Part shown: piece by piece, positions 17,453 to 25,980 of the stretch
Numbering within the stretch: position 1 is the stretch's first letter
Layout of the letters: the number at the start of each line of letters is the position of its first letter
Assembly: GCF_900108115.1 (NCBI RefSeq)
Contig: NZ_FTPU01000006.1
Location: 1 to 64,000, forward strand
Origin: Epilithonimonas bovis DSM 19482
Lineage (GTDB): Bacteria; Bacteroidota; Bacteroidia; Flavobacteriales; Weeksellaceae
Reading direction: 5' to 3'
DNA length: 64,000 nt
Notes under the pieces: generated by a model
Told to the model about the DNA's origin: nothing
Database searches by the model: none
The model's input: the letters and a program-made list of their open reading frames with translations, nothing else
Translations under genes and position numbers: made by a program

Positions 17453-18691
17453 ATGAAGCGTATGAGAAGTACATTTAAAGTCCTTTTCTTTCTGAAAAGA
17501 GACAAACAAAAAAAAGATGGTAGTGTGCCTGTATATTGCAGAATTACCATTGATGGAAAGGAAGCCCGTTTCGGAATGAAGAAAAACATTGACCCAAAAC
17601 TCTGGAACGTCAAAGAAGGGAAAGCAACGGGAAAAAGTACAGAATCTTCCGAAATTAATGCACTGCTTGAAAAAACAAAAGCTGGAATCCACAAAATTTA
17701 CAGAGACGTTCAAGAACGGGAAAATGCAGTTTCTGCTGAAAAAGTAAAGAATATTTTTCTTGGAATAGACAGCAAACAATATATGTTGCTGAAAGCATTT
17801 GATGAACAAATTGAAGAAAAATTCAATCTGATAGGCAAAAAAATTGTAAAAGGGACTTACAACCATTATTATTATCTGCGAATCCGATTGGCGGAATTTC
17901 TTTTGGAAAAATACAACCTTTCGGATATTCCGCTTCGGGAAATCAATTACCAATTTATCCGTGATTTTGAAATGTATATGCTGACGGTTCGTGGGAACAA
18001 ACAAAGCACCATTGCACAGAATTTAATTTTGCTGAAACTGATTTTGGAGTTAGCATATAAAAATGAATGGATTTATCGTAATCCGTTTTTCAATTATAAA
18101 ATTGAAGATGAAAAATCGGAACGAGGTTATCTTACACAAAGAGAAGTCGAAATTTTGATGAATTGGAAGTTGGATAAAAGACTGGAACGTACAAGAGATG
18201 TTTTCATTTTCTGCTGTTTTACGGGCTTATCATATATTGATGTCTTTAAATTGACCAATGAGCAAATCCAATTATCCATCGATGGACAACAGTGGATTAT
18301 GGGAAAACGGGAGAAAACCGATATGGATTATTTTATTCCGATGATGGAAATTCCGAAGAAAATTCTGGAAAAATATAAAGGGCAAACATTCAAAAACGGA
18401 AAATTACTTCCTGTAAAAACGAGTTTAACGGTCAATCGCCATTTAAAAGAAATTGCAAAAATTTGTGGCATTGAGAAACATTTGACGTTCCATTTATCAC
18501 GTCATACTTTTGCGACTTTAACGATGTCAAAAGGCGTTTCATTGGAAAGTGTAAGTAAAATGTTGGGGCATAAAAATATTCAAACCACCCAAATTTACGC
18601 TAAAATGACCACCGAAAAAGTGGGCAGAGATATGGCAGTTTTTGCAGAAAGTATGAGAGAAACCGAAAGGAAGTTTGCGGTAAATTTTTGA
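17453..18691 (+). CDS. int: tyrosine recombinase (integrase) of a conjugative element, IntDOT-like
   Basis: A 412-residue site-specific recombinase that should integrate and excise the element. Residues 1-90 form an arm-DNA-binding domain (VLFFLKRDKQKKDGSVPVYC), about 105-200 a SAM-like core-binding domain, and about 215-400 the catalytic domain. The C-terminal catalytic residues are present: H347 and R350 (HLSR), H373 (LGHK) and the nucleophile Y382 (TQIYAK). At the box I position, where most family members have arginine (TGLR), this protein has S260 (FTGLSYIDV). From memory, IntDOT of CTnDOT shows the same substitution. An in-frame ATG at 17462 is an alternative start. It reads inward from kdsA and ends at a terminator. 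Confidence 0.92.
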   Translation: MKRMRSTFKVLFFLKRDKQKKDGSVPVYCRITIDGKEARFGMKKNIDPKLWNVKEGKATGKSTESSEINALLEKTKAGIHKIYRDVQERENAVSAEKVKNIFLGIDSKQYMLLKAFDEQIEEKFNLIGKKIVKGTYNHYYYLRIRLAEFLLEKYNLSDIPLREINYQFIRDFEMYMLTVRGNKQSTIAQNLILLKLILELAYKNEWIYRNPFFNYKIEDEKSERGYLTQREVEILMNWKLDKRLERTRDVFIFCCFTGLSYIDVFKLTNEQIQLSIDGQQWIMGKREKTDMDYFIPMMEIPKKILEKYKGQTFKNGKLLPVKTSLTVNRHLKEIAKICGIEKHLTFHLSRHTFATLTMSKGVSLESVSKMLGHKNIQTTQIYAKMTTEKVGRDMAVFAESMRETERKFAVNF

Positions 18692-18710
18692 GAAAATTTG
18701 ATTAAATGTA

Positions 18711-18748
18711 AAACGGAAATGGTTTTAAAACTGTTTCCGTTTTTTTTG
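18711..18748 (+). terminator. rho-independent terminator of the integrase gene
   Basis: AACGGAAA and TTTCCGTT pair, with a nested GTTTTAAAAC palindrome in the loop, followed by a run of T. Confidence 0.85.
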
Positions 18749-18771
18749 TTTCTACACATAAACAACTAAAA

Positions 18772-18866
18772 ACCTGTAAAAAATAGCACAAGGTTAATTC
18801 ACAAACCTATAAAAAATAACGTAAGGTTCAATCACTTACCTATAAAAAATAATACAAGATAATAGG
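18772..18866. repeat. 33-bp tandem repeat array, downstream flank of the defence genes (about 3 units)
   Basis: Units start at 18772, 18805 and 18838, exactly 33 bases apart; the third is degenerate at its end. Each begins ACCTRTAAAAAATA and, some 20 bases in, has AAGGTT. It is the same unit as in the larger array at 21700-22024 on the other side of the two defence genes. Confidence 0.9.
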
Positions 18867-18900
18867 TTTTCTAAAAATTTGATTGTAAGAAAGTTTTAAA

Positions 18901-20010
18901 TCATTCAAAACTGAAATGTTCTATATTTTCACAAATATTCTCCTTATTGCTAATTATGGCAACACTATGTCTCGCTCTTGTTATTGCTACATAAAGTTTT
19001 GAGCGACTTGTTTCGGCTAATTCAGTATTATTGTCTTTGAGCCAATCTAAAAAAGGCTTTGTCGGGTAAATTAGAACTCTGTCAAACGATAATCCTTTTG
19101 ATTCTCCAAAATTCATTACTCTGTAATTGTCGTTTACGTTGGTTCTTTTGCTGTCCCGAAGTTGAAGTGCTTGAAATTTTTGCAAGTAATTTTCTACGTC
19201 TTGCTCTTTGATAAAGAATACTCCGCTATGTTCTGTTGTATCATTATTTCCCGATGTTGTTGCTTGAAAATTTGGAAACAGTTTATTTGATAAGTCGCAA
19301 ATAGGTTTATTACATCTGTAATTTGTCATTAAAGAAGTATCGTCTTTTGTAAGGTTATCAATTTTATCCGAAAAGAAATTTACAATTTGTGCTTTTTTGA
19401 ATTGTTTGTTTTTCGGGGCACTATTCGTTGAATATGTTCCTTGTCTTGGGTCGCCAACTAATTGAATTGTGGAATTACAGTTAAAAAATAGTTTCAATAA
19501 TTCTAGGTCGTAACCTGCCAAATCCTGAACTTCATCAATAAAAATGTGAGAATAAATCCGTGAAATACGGTCAATTACATTTCCGTTTGATTTTTCATTG
19601 CAACGAAAAACAAATTTTGAAAGTTTGTCGGAATATATTTTCAGAGCATTGGAAAAATAATGTTTTTCAAATTCTTTTTCTTCACCAAAATAAATGGGTT
19701 GCTTAAATTTTGTATATCCTTTAAGCCCTGATTGATTATTTACTAAAATCAAACCTTTGATTTTCTTTTCAAACAAAACTCCTTGAAATGGTCTAACACC
19801 GTGTTGTAGTAAAAATGAAAACCAAGTTTGAACAGTAACGTTTTCAGGAATACACTTGTTCTTTTCAATGATTTTCTTTCGTATTTCGGCTTCGTTCGCC
19901 TGTGTATATGTAGTGATAAGGACTTTTCCTTCTTTCTGTTTTAGGGCTTCCTCTACAAGAAAAGTTGTTTTTCCAGAACCTGCGGCAGCTATGATTAGTT
20001 TATTGTTCAT
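18901..20010 (-). CDS. compact UvrD-like helicase, GajB-like component of a Gabija-type defence pair
   Basis: A 369-residue superfamily 1 helicase. The Walker A motif is AAAGSGKTT (K14), motif II is FIDEVQDLAGYDL near residue 160, motif III is LVGDPRQGTYS near 185, motif V lies in MNFGESKGLSFDRVLIYPT and motif VI is VAITRARHSVAII near the C terminus. The ATG at 20010 is chosen because Walker A follows it directly, as is usual. It overlaps the end of the OLD-nuclease gene by 11 bases, so translation is probably coupled. Pairing of an OLD nuclease with UvrD-like helicase is the layout of Gabija anti-phage systems. It is shorter than the GajB I recall (nearly 500 residues), so it is a compact variant or a related class 2 OLD system. 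Confidence 0.8.
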   Translation of the reverse strand: MNNKLIIAAAGSGKTTFLVEEALKQKEGKVLITTYTQANEAEIRKKIIEKNKCIPENVTVQTWFSFLLQHGVRPFQGVLFEKKIKGLILVNNQSGLKGYTKFKQPIYFGEEKEFEKHYFSNALKIYSDKLSKFVFRCNEKSNGNVIDRISRIYSHIFIDEVQDLAGYDLELLKLFFNCNSTIQLVGDPRQGTYSTNSAPKNKQFKKAQIVNFFSDKIDNLTKDDTSLMTNYRCNKPICDLSNKLFPNFQATTSGNNDTTEHSGVFFIKEQDVENYLQKFQALQLRDSKRTNVNDNYRVMNFGESKGLSFDRVLIYPTKPFLDWLKDNNTELAETSRSKLYVAITRARHSVAIISNKENICENIEHFSFE

Positions 20011-21628
20011 CTTTCTTGATTGCATCTAAAATGTATTGAGGAAAAACGATTTGTTTTGTTGTATCAAATATTTTCAATGCGGAATTGGTTTTATTGTTCT
20101 GCATATACTTGGATATTTTTTCTGGCGTGTCGTATTTGTTTTTATCAATTTCCAATATTTCTTGCAATAGATCAATATTATCTTTATTGGCTTCAACAAT
20201 TTGAGGTTCTAACGTATTTAAGTTATTACGATTATCCCCATAAATCTTAACCGTTGTAGAATTTTTATATGCCTCGTATTTTTTCGTAATTTTGTTTTCA
20301 TAATCACCGTCATTGTCGGTAACAACGGCAACTTTTGTACCGATTTTTTCGGATATTTCTAAAAATCGTAAAAACGAAGTGCCAACAGAAATTACATCAA
20401 CCCCTTTTTCAATCGGAAGTTTGCCGTCATTATTAAGCATAAATGCTTTTTGAACAATTAACTCGTCAGAATCTCCCTCAACCAAAATAGCTTTCTTGCA
20501 TAAAATCAAACGTAAAGTGTCATAACCTGATAGTTTTTCAAAAAACTTGTAAGTTCCTGCTGAAAGTTCGTTTAGCCTTATTGTTTTTTTGTCATTCAAC
20601 AATATCAAATGTTCAAGCCCTAATTTATTCGCTACAAAACTGCTGTGTGTAGAAATTAAAATTTGTTTACCTCCATTATCGTTTTTTATGTCGCTGATTA
20701 GTTGATTGAGTTTTGAGTATGACAAATGATTTTCGGGTTCTTCCAACAAAATCAAATTTGCCTCTTTTGCTTTCTTATGACCTAATGCCAATTTTGTTTT
20801 TACCAAACATTGTTCGCCTTTTCCGATATAATGAAATGGTACATCTTCTAAGTAAGTCATTAAACTGCTTTCCCAAGCGTTCTTTGATGATAACTCAACA
20901 GAAATTTCAACCTTTTTATCTGAAATTTTTGATGCTGTTTTTATTTTCTCATTTATTTTTTTTATTGCATCGTTTTCCATAAACGATTCTTTCATTTTTC
21001 TGTGAGCTTGCGATATTTCTACAACTTCGTTGGATTCCAAAAACTCTTTTACAATTCGGGAAATATAAATATCAGAGCCGTTTTGTAGTTTATTACTTGA
21101 CGAATCAATCAAAGCTGATTTTATCGGAATCGTTCTTGGTGTAATACTTTCATTTCGGGCAAAACTTGACCACGAAACATTGTAGTATTCTATCGGTAAA
21201 GTTTTGATCCCACCAAGTTTTACCAAGTCCTCATATTCTTTTTTACAATTTTCATCAAACTCAATTCTCAATGAAAATCCGCTAACTTTTGCTTTTTCAC
21301 TATTTCCGTCCCCTTCAAATTCTGCGGCTTCTTCGCCCTCAATAAATACTTCAATGAGGATTTTTGGCAATGATTGTGCAACATTGTTTTCTTCTAAACC
21401 TTGAATATATTCAGCAACAACTTCATTGTTGAACACATATTGCGACAGTTCATTTCTCAGATATTTCCCATTATATAAACCTGTTAAAGCAAGATGAATT
21501 GCTTCAATGATTGTGGATTTTCCTGCTTCATTGTCGCCCACAAGAATATTAACTCCTTTGTTCAAAGTGAGTTTAAATGAACCTTTAAAGGTTTTAAAAT
21601 TTTCTATGTGGACTTTGGTAATGTTCAT
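20000..21628 (-). CDS. OLD-family ATPase-TOPRIM nuclease, GajA-like component of a Gabija-type defence pair
   Basis: A 542-residue protein with an N-terminal ABC-type ATPase and a C-terminal TOPRIM nuclease. Walker A is VGDNEAGKST (K37); the signature-like YIGKGEQCLVKTKLAL lies near residue 270, Walker B is LILLEEPENHLSY near 300, and the switch histidine is in ILISTHSSF. The TOPRIM acidic residues are in ILVEGDSDELIV and VVTDNDGDYEN. Such proteins in Gabija cleave DNA when nucleotide levels fall during phage infection; here the assignment rests on motifs and the adjacent helicase. The ATG at 21628 is preferred to an in-frame TTG at 21667. The gene starts just inside the 33-bp repeat array. 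Confidence 0.85.
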   Translation of the reverse strand: MNITKVHIENFKTFKGSFKLTLNKGVNILVGDNEAGKSTIIEAIHLALTGLYNGKYLRNELSQYVFNNEVVAEYIQGLEENNVAQSLPKILIEVFIEGEEAAEFEGDGNSEKAKVSGFSLRIEFDENCKKEYEDLVKLGGIKTLPIEYYNVSWSSFARNESITPRTIPIKSALIDSSSNKLQNGSDIYISRIVKEFLESNEVVEISQAHRKMKESFMENDAIKKINEKIKTASKISDKKVEISVELSSKNAWESSLMTYLEDVPFHYIGKGEQCLVKTKLALGHKKAKEANLILLEEPENHLSYSKLNQLISDIKNDNGGKQILISTHSSFVANKLGLEHLILLNDKKTIRLNELSAGTYKFFEKLSGYDTLRLILCKKAILVEGDSDELIVQKAFMLNNDGKLPIEKGVDVISVGTSFLRFLEISEKIGTKVAVVTDNDGDYENKITKKYEAYKNSTTVKIYGDNRNNLNTLEPQIVEANKDNIDLLQEILEIDKNKYDTPEKISKYMQNNKTNSALKIFDTTKQIVFPQYILDAIKKDEQ

Positions 21629-21678
21629 ATAGTTCGGTATTTCTTTTCTAATTTTAAAAATTAACAATTAACCATTCA

Positions 21679-21686
21679 CAAAAGTA
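21679..21686 (-). promoter_or_regulatory. -7 promoter element (TACTTTTG) of the defence operon
   Basis: The minus strand reads TACTTTTG 51 bases upstream of the GajA-like start. The -33 region would fall in the first repeat unit of the array that begins at 21700. Confidence 0.45.
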
Positions 21687-21699
21687 TTAAATATTCACT

Positions 21700-22024
21700 A
21701 CCTGTAAAAAATAACACAGGGTTAATCCACTAACCTATAAAATATAATACACGGTTCAACCACTTACTTACCCATAAAAAATAATGCAGGGTTAATTCGC
21801 TAACCTGTAAAAAATAACGCAAGGTTCAACTGTCTAACCTATAAAATATAATGCAGAGTTAAGACACTGGCCTATAAAAAATGATGTAAGGTTCAAACAT
21901 TAACCTATTAAAAATAATGCAGGGTTAAGTCGTTGACCTATAAAAAATAACGCAGGGTTCAACCAATAACCTGTAAAAAATAGTATAAGGTTCAGTAACT
22001 GACCTATTAAAAATAATGTAGGGT
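21700..22024. repeat. 33-bp tandem repeat array, upstream flank of the defence genes (10 units)
   Basis: Units start at 21700, 21733, 21770, 21803, 21837, 21870, 21903, 21936, 21969 and 22002. The period is 33 bases except one unit of 37 (a local TTAC duplication) and one of 34. A conserved part of about 24 bases (ACCTATAAAAAATAA, then GCAGGGTT or variants) is followed by about 9 variable bases. ACCT and AGGT at the ends of the conserved part are inverted repeats. The bases after GGTT alternate TA, CA, TA, CA along the first eight units, so the real period may be a 66-bp dimer. No gene was recognised in it. Confidence 0.93.
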
Positions 22025-22427
22025 ACTAATTTCACGCTCTAAAAATAATATTTACAAAAACAAATATTGATAATCAGCAACTTATTGAAATCAAGATAAC
22101 TCTGTTATCCATTTTCCAGACCTCTGAAAAATAAGTAACTTTTTTATGGCAAGATGTGTCTTTGTATATACAAATTTTGGCAAATTTCCATACCCAAAGA
22201 CTATCTTGCCTTTTTTGCAAAAAGGGGAAAAAACTTCGGAACTCGTTTTTTGTTTTTTCGGAAAATTAGGTTTAGAAATCCAAACTCGTCCAAATTAATC
22301 TTTTTTAATCTTTTCAAAGTCCAGAATAATCCAAACTCGTCTTATTTAGTCCAACGCCGATGAACACTATTGTTTCGTTAGAATTTCTGATTCAATTTTG
22401 CAGTAGAAATTTTAATCGAAAAACAGA
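22025..22427. other. non-coding spacer with a 14-bp direct repeat
   Basis: About 400 bases lie between the array and the next gene; a 69-codon frame here shows no protein-like features. The 14-mer AATCCAAACTCGTC occurs at 22277-22290 and 22328-22341, 51 bases apart. Its role is unknown; recombinase or regulator binding are possibilities. Confidence 0.5.
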
Positions 22428-23663
22428 ATGAAAACATTAATCTATTTTTTTGTGCCACTTATCGGAATAGCAGTTCAGGGACAGGTCGGCATTAACACCC
22501 AAACACCCGAAGCCACTTTTGAAGTGGTCGGGAAACCCAACGACCTCAATCACTATGACGGCATTATTCCTCCCCGAATTACGGGAGACCAACTCGCAGC
22601 AAAAACATATTCATCAACCAAGAAAGGTACTTTTTTATATGTTACCGAACCCTTTACTGAAACAGGAAACAATACCCAAACCTCATTAATAACAAAAGCA
22701 GGTTATTACGGTTTTGACGGCACAGAATGGAAGCCTTTCGGCAATGATGAAGATACATTATACGATGTTGTAAAACGAGGAAATTTTGCGGGTAGGTTCA
22801 TTTCTTTTTCCGGAGATTCCATTTCAAAGCAAGGGACAAGAATTGCCGCTTTGGGATTTAATTCTTCTACAAATTCGTACTTCTTTGGCAATCTAAATCC
22901 AAATCACACAGGAAAAAATAATCTTGGAATCGGGCTGAATGCTCTTCAAAATTTAACTTCCGGAAACGGAACTGTTGCCATTGGAAATAACGCTTTCAAA
23001 AATTCTACAGGAACAGTTGGAACTGTGGAAAATGAATATAACACAGGAGTAGGCTTCAATGTTGGTAGTCTTTTCAAAGGAGATTATAGTGTTGCGTTCG
23101 GATTTTCATCTCTAAATTCTAATTGGATTGGCGAACAAAATACAGCAATAGGTCAACAAGCAATGTCTGAAGGTATCGGCACAGAAAAAGTTTCCTACAA
23201 TACAGCAATTGGCAGTAATGCTTTACGCTTGGCAAACCAACCTTTCGGAAATATTGTAATTGGAAGATCGGCAGGCGTAAGAATGTCCGGAAAAAACAAT
23301 GTGATTATTGGCAACTGGGTTGCAGGTTCAGAATCATATTCTCAAGCGTTCAACAGCAGCAATAAATTGATGATTCACAATCATACTTTTGATTCTTCCG
23401 GTAATCTCCCGAATTCTCCGGTAGGAACCAACACTCTGATTTATGGAGATTTTTCAGAACGATGGCTGAGAGTGAATGGAAGATTTCAGATTAATCCGGC
23501 CAACATATCTACGGCTGATAGCACTTATACTAATGTCTTACTTCAAAACCCTTCAAGTGGCGAGATAGCAGTACAAACTTTTACAAGCATTCCACAGCCA
23601 CCTTCTTCCGGCACTTATATCCTAAAAAGTGTGAACGGGATTACAAGCTGGGTAACACCTTAA
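22428..23663 (+). CDS. secreted protein with YadA/adhesin-head-like repeats
   Basis: A 411-residue exported protein (signal peptide about residues 1-18, MKTLIYFFVPLIGIAVQGQ). The mature N terminus, VGINTQTPEATFEVVG, is typical of many Bacteroidota surface proteins. Residues about 160-300 hold imperfect repeats such as NNLGIGLNALQNL, NGTVAIGNNAFKN, YSVAFGFSSLNS, NTAIGQQAM, NTAIGSNAL and NNVIIGNW, which resemble the left-handed beta-roll head repeats of trimeric autotransporter adhesins. No membrane anchor domain is present, so it is secreted or held by another partner. It is the first gene of the transfer side of the element and might help mating contacts, which is a guess. Confidence 0.7.
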   Translation: MKTLIYFFVPLIGIAVQGQVGINTQTPEATFEVVGKPNDLNHYDGIIPPRITGDQLAAKTYSSTKKGTFLYVTEPFTETGNNTQTSLITKAGYYGFDGTEWKPFGNDEDTLYDVVKRGNFAGRFISFSGDSISKQGTRIAALGFNSSTNSYFFGNLNPNHTGKNNLGIGLNALQNLTSGNGTVAIGNNAFKNSTGTVGTVENEYNTGVGFNVGSLFKGDYSVAFGFSSLNSNWIGEQNTAIGQQAMSEGIGTEKVSYNTAIGSNALRLANQPFGNIVIGRSAGVRMSGKNNVIIGNWVAGSESYSQAFNSSNKLMIHNHTFDSSGNLPNSPVGTNTLIYGDFSERWLRVNGRFQINPANISTADSTYTNVLLQNPSSGEIAVQTFTSIPQPPSSGTYILKSVNGITSWVTP

Positions 23664-23717
23664 AATTGGTTCAGAAAAGAGACAACAATTTACTTCAGAA
23701 TAAAATCAAACAGAGCA

Positions 23718-24041
23718 ATGCAAAACTACTTCAAATTTTTATCGCTGCTTATTTGTATTTCGCTTTCGTCTTGCAAAGCCATTATTGCCAATCCCGGAAA
23801 ACCTTTAAAAGATGATGCTCTGAAACTGAATCAATGGTATGAGATACAGGATTTTGATGCAAAAATTCATAAAATAAAAATGATGTCGGTTGATGATAAA
23901 AGCGTGGCGGGAATTTCGAGAAAAGGCGACACGGTCTCTATCAATAAAAAGCAAATCAGGGAAGTGAAAAAAGTAAAAATCGCAAGTTCGATTGTTGTCG
24001 GTATCCTGGCAATTACACCATTCATTTTCAGTCCAAATTAA
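23718..24041 (+). CDS. small lipoprotein of unknown function
   Basis: A 107-residue protein with a lipoprotein signal peptide (lipobox LSSC, C19), a small folded part containing WYEIQDFDAKIHKIKM and KGDTVSINKKQIREVKKV, and a C-terminal hydrophobic segment (IASSIVVGILAITPFIF). I do not recognise the family. It sits 54 bases after the adhesin-like gene and 30 before the mobilisation genes. Confidence 0.6.
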   Translation: MQNYFKFLSLLICISLSSCKAIIANPGKPLKDDALKLNQWYEIQDFDAKIHKIKMMSVDDKSVAGISRKGDTVSINKKQIREVKKVKIASSIVVGILAITPFIFSPN

Positions 24042-24071
24042 ACTTAGATAAAGACAAACTTAAATTAAAAA

Positions 24072-24437
24072 ATGCAAAACGATGGAAAAGAAGACCTGAT
24101 TCTCATACGAGTTCAAAAATCCCGAAAAGAAAACTGGAAAAAGCTCTGTTCGGAAAAAAATATCTCTTTGACGAGTTTAATTACCGATTCTGTCGAGGGC
24201 AGAATGCAGGACGACGAAAGGAGAAAAATATTAGCGTTCATTGAAAAACAAGACAACATTTTCATAAAAATCGAAACCAATATCAATCAGTTGGCGAAAA
24301 TGGTAAACGGTCAGAAATTCATCAGTAAAACCGAATTTGACGAGTTTCAAAACCAACTGAAAACCATCACGAAACTGAAAGAAAAACAAAACGAAATTTT
24401 TGTAAAAATTTATTCCCTAATCGCCGATGATTGTTAA
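24072..24437 (+). CDS. mobilisation accessory protein (relaxosome component)
   Basis: A 121-residue, highly charged protein directly upstream of and overlapping the relaxase gene by 11 bases. The N terminus (DLILIRVQKSRKENWKKLCSEKNISLTSL) looks like the ribbon-helix-helix or similar DNA-binding part of MobA/MobC-type accessory proteins. A coiled coil follows (FDEFQNQLKTITKLKEKQNEI). Such proteins bind oriT and help the relaxase nick. The function is inferred mainly from position and composition. Confidence 0.7.
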   Translation: MQNDGKEDLILIRVQKSRKENWKKLCSEKNISLTSLITDSVEGRMQDDERRKILAFIEKQDNIFIKIETNINQLAKMVNGQKFISKTEFDEFQNQLKTITKLKEKQNEIFVKIYSLIADDC

Positions 24438-25920
24438 AATTTTAGGCTCGGCAAGTTCGGAATTTCACGGCGTTCAATACAACGACAAGAAAGTAGAAAA
24501 AGGAACAGGCGAACTGATGCTGATGAAAAATTTTCCTTCTTTCATTAATGAAAACAGCAGTCAGCAGGAAGTTCGAGATTATTTTAAATCTGTTTCCAAA
24601 AACGAAAAAATGAAAAAACCGCAGTTTCACGCAGTGATTTCCTGCAAATTTCGGGAGCATTCCAAAGAAGAACTCGCAAAAATTGCAGAAGATTTTATGC
24701 AGGAAATGAAATACGGAAACCAGCCATTCATCGTGGTTTTTCATAACGATACCGAAAATAATCACGTCCATATCGTTTCGACAAGAGTAGATAAAAAATC
24801 GGGCAAAAAAATCAATGACAGTTATGAAAAACTGAAAGCACAAAAAGCATTGAGCAATGTTTTGGAAAAAAAATTCGGCATTGATAACGAAAAACGCATT
24901 GACGAACTTCTGCAATACAAATTTGGTTCGCTGAAACAGTTGGAAACTCTGCTTGCGAGAAATGGTTACAAGCTAAGCGAAAACACAAATGATGAAAGAG
25001 CATTAACCATTTTAAAAAACGGAGTGTTTCAGCGGACTTTTTTTGAAAACCAAATAGTCTTTGAAAATCGGAAAAACGAAAACAGGGCAAAACAACTCAA
25101 AGCCATTTTGAGCAAGTATAAAAATCTCTGTTCGGATAAGGTTTTCAAAGTGGAAGACCGAAGACATTTGGAAAAAATGCTTCCCGAAGAAAAGCAAAAA
25201 GACGATTGGAAACCCAAAATTGAATTTGAAAGCGAACTTCAAAAAAAATTGAGAGATATTTTCGGAATTGATGTGGTTTTTCATCACAAAGACGAAATAT
25301 CTCAAACCAAAGAAAAAATGGAAGGCGGACTCCGCCCCTTTGGTTACACGATAATTGACCACAAAACGCAAAGTGTTTTCAAAGGTAGCGAGATTATGAA
25401 AATGAATGAATTGTTTGAGTTCACGAATGAAAAAATGGACAAAAGACTTTTTGAAAGTTTGAAGGATTTTAATATTTCAGATGAAACTTCAAAACAAGCA
25501 TTAATACAGTATTTAAAGCGAAAAAATCCGGAAAATGAAATAAGAGATTTTATGCTTTTTGAGAATAAAAAATTTAAGGACAAAGAAACATTCACTTCCA
25601 TAAAAAATGATGTGAAAGAATATCTGAAAACCCAAAATAAAAATGATGTCGAACTGATAAAATCGGAAAACGGAAAATATTACGCCATTCATTCAAAACT
25701 GCATTATGTAGGCGAATTGGAAGGATTAATCGGAGAAAAAGAATATCAAAAATTTTTGAATCCGACTTCAACCGAATTATCAGAAAATGAAAATAAAACA
25801 CTTTCAAAAGAACTTCAAAAAAGCATCAAAGATTTGATTTTCGAGTTCAGCAAATCATCAGGTTCGGGAAAATACCCTGCGGAAAATGAACTTAAAAAAA
25901 GAAAGAAAAAGAAAAGATAA
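24427..25920 (+). CDS. relaxase/mobilisation nuclease
   Basis: This 497-residue protein should nick oriT and stay attached to the transferred strand. The relaxase domain covers about residues 1-150: a candidate catalytic tyrosine Y18 follows FHGVQ, and the metal-binding three-histidine motif is H106 (VVFHND), H113 and H115 (NNHVHIVSTRV). The remainder is charged and lysine-rich, with FGIDVVFHHKDE near residue 280 and a very basic tail (KKRKKKKR). It overlaps the accessory gene by 11 bases. Architecture fits the relaxases of Bacteroidota conjugative elements. oriT itself was not identified. Confidence 0.88.
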   Translation: MIVKILGSASSEFHGVQYNDKKVEKGTGELMLMKNFPSFINENSSQQEVRDYFKSVSKNEKMKKPQFHAVISCKFREHSKEELAKIAEDFMQEMKYGNQPFIVVFHNDTENNHVHIVSTRVDKKSGKKINDSYEKLKAQKALSNVLEKKFGIDNEKRIDELLQYKFGSLKQLETLLARNGYKLSENTNDERALTILKNGVFQRTFFENQIVFENRKNENRAKQLKAILSKYKNLCSDKVFKVEDRRHLEKMLPEEKQKDDWKPKIEFESELQKKLRDIFGIDVVFHHKDEISQTKEKMEGGLRPFGYTIIDHKTQSVFKGSEIMKMNELFEFTNEKMDKRLFESLKDFNISDETSKQALIQYLKRKNPENEIRDFMLFENKKFKDKETFTSIKNDVKEYLKTQNKNDVELIKSENGKYYAIHSKLHYVGELEGLIGEKEYQKFLNPTSTELSENENKTLSKELQKSIKDLIFEFSKSSGSGKYPAENELKKRKKKKR

Positions 25921-25927
25921 ACAATCA

Positions 25928-25980
25928 GCAACCAGCCAAAAAGCCAAAAGCAAGAAGCTATTTGCCAAAAGCCAAAATCT
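25928..25980 (+). repeat. 7-bp-phased spacer before parA
   Basis: GC dinucleotides fall at 25928, 25935, 25943, 25950, 25957, 25964 and 25971, spaced 7 (once 8) bases in variants of the heptamer GCCAAAA. The tract ends 3 bases before the parA start codon. Confidence 0.75.

Noticed and set aside
17420-18004. 194-codon minus-strand frame opposite the integrase gene
   Set aside because: It is antisense to the recombinase domains and reads as Phe-rich shadow sequence.
21700-22024. 33-bp array as a CRISPR array
   Set aside because: Variable parts are only about 9 bases, the conserved parts vary between units, and no cas genes are present.
22154-22363. 69-codon frame after the repeat array
   Set aside because: Composition is unlike protein (long Phe/Lys/Asn runs) and it spans the 14-bp direct repeats; no supporting start context.
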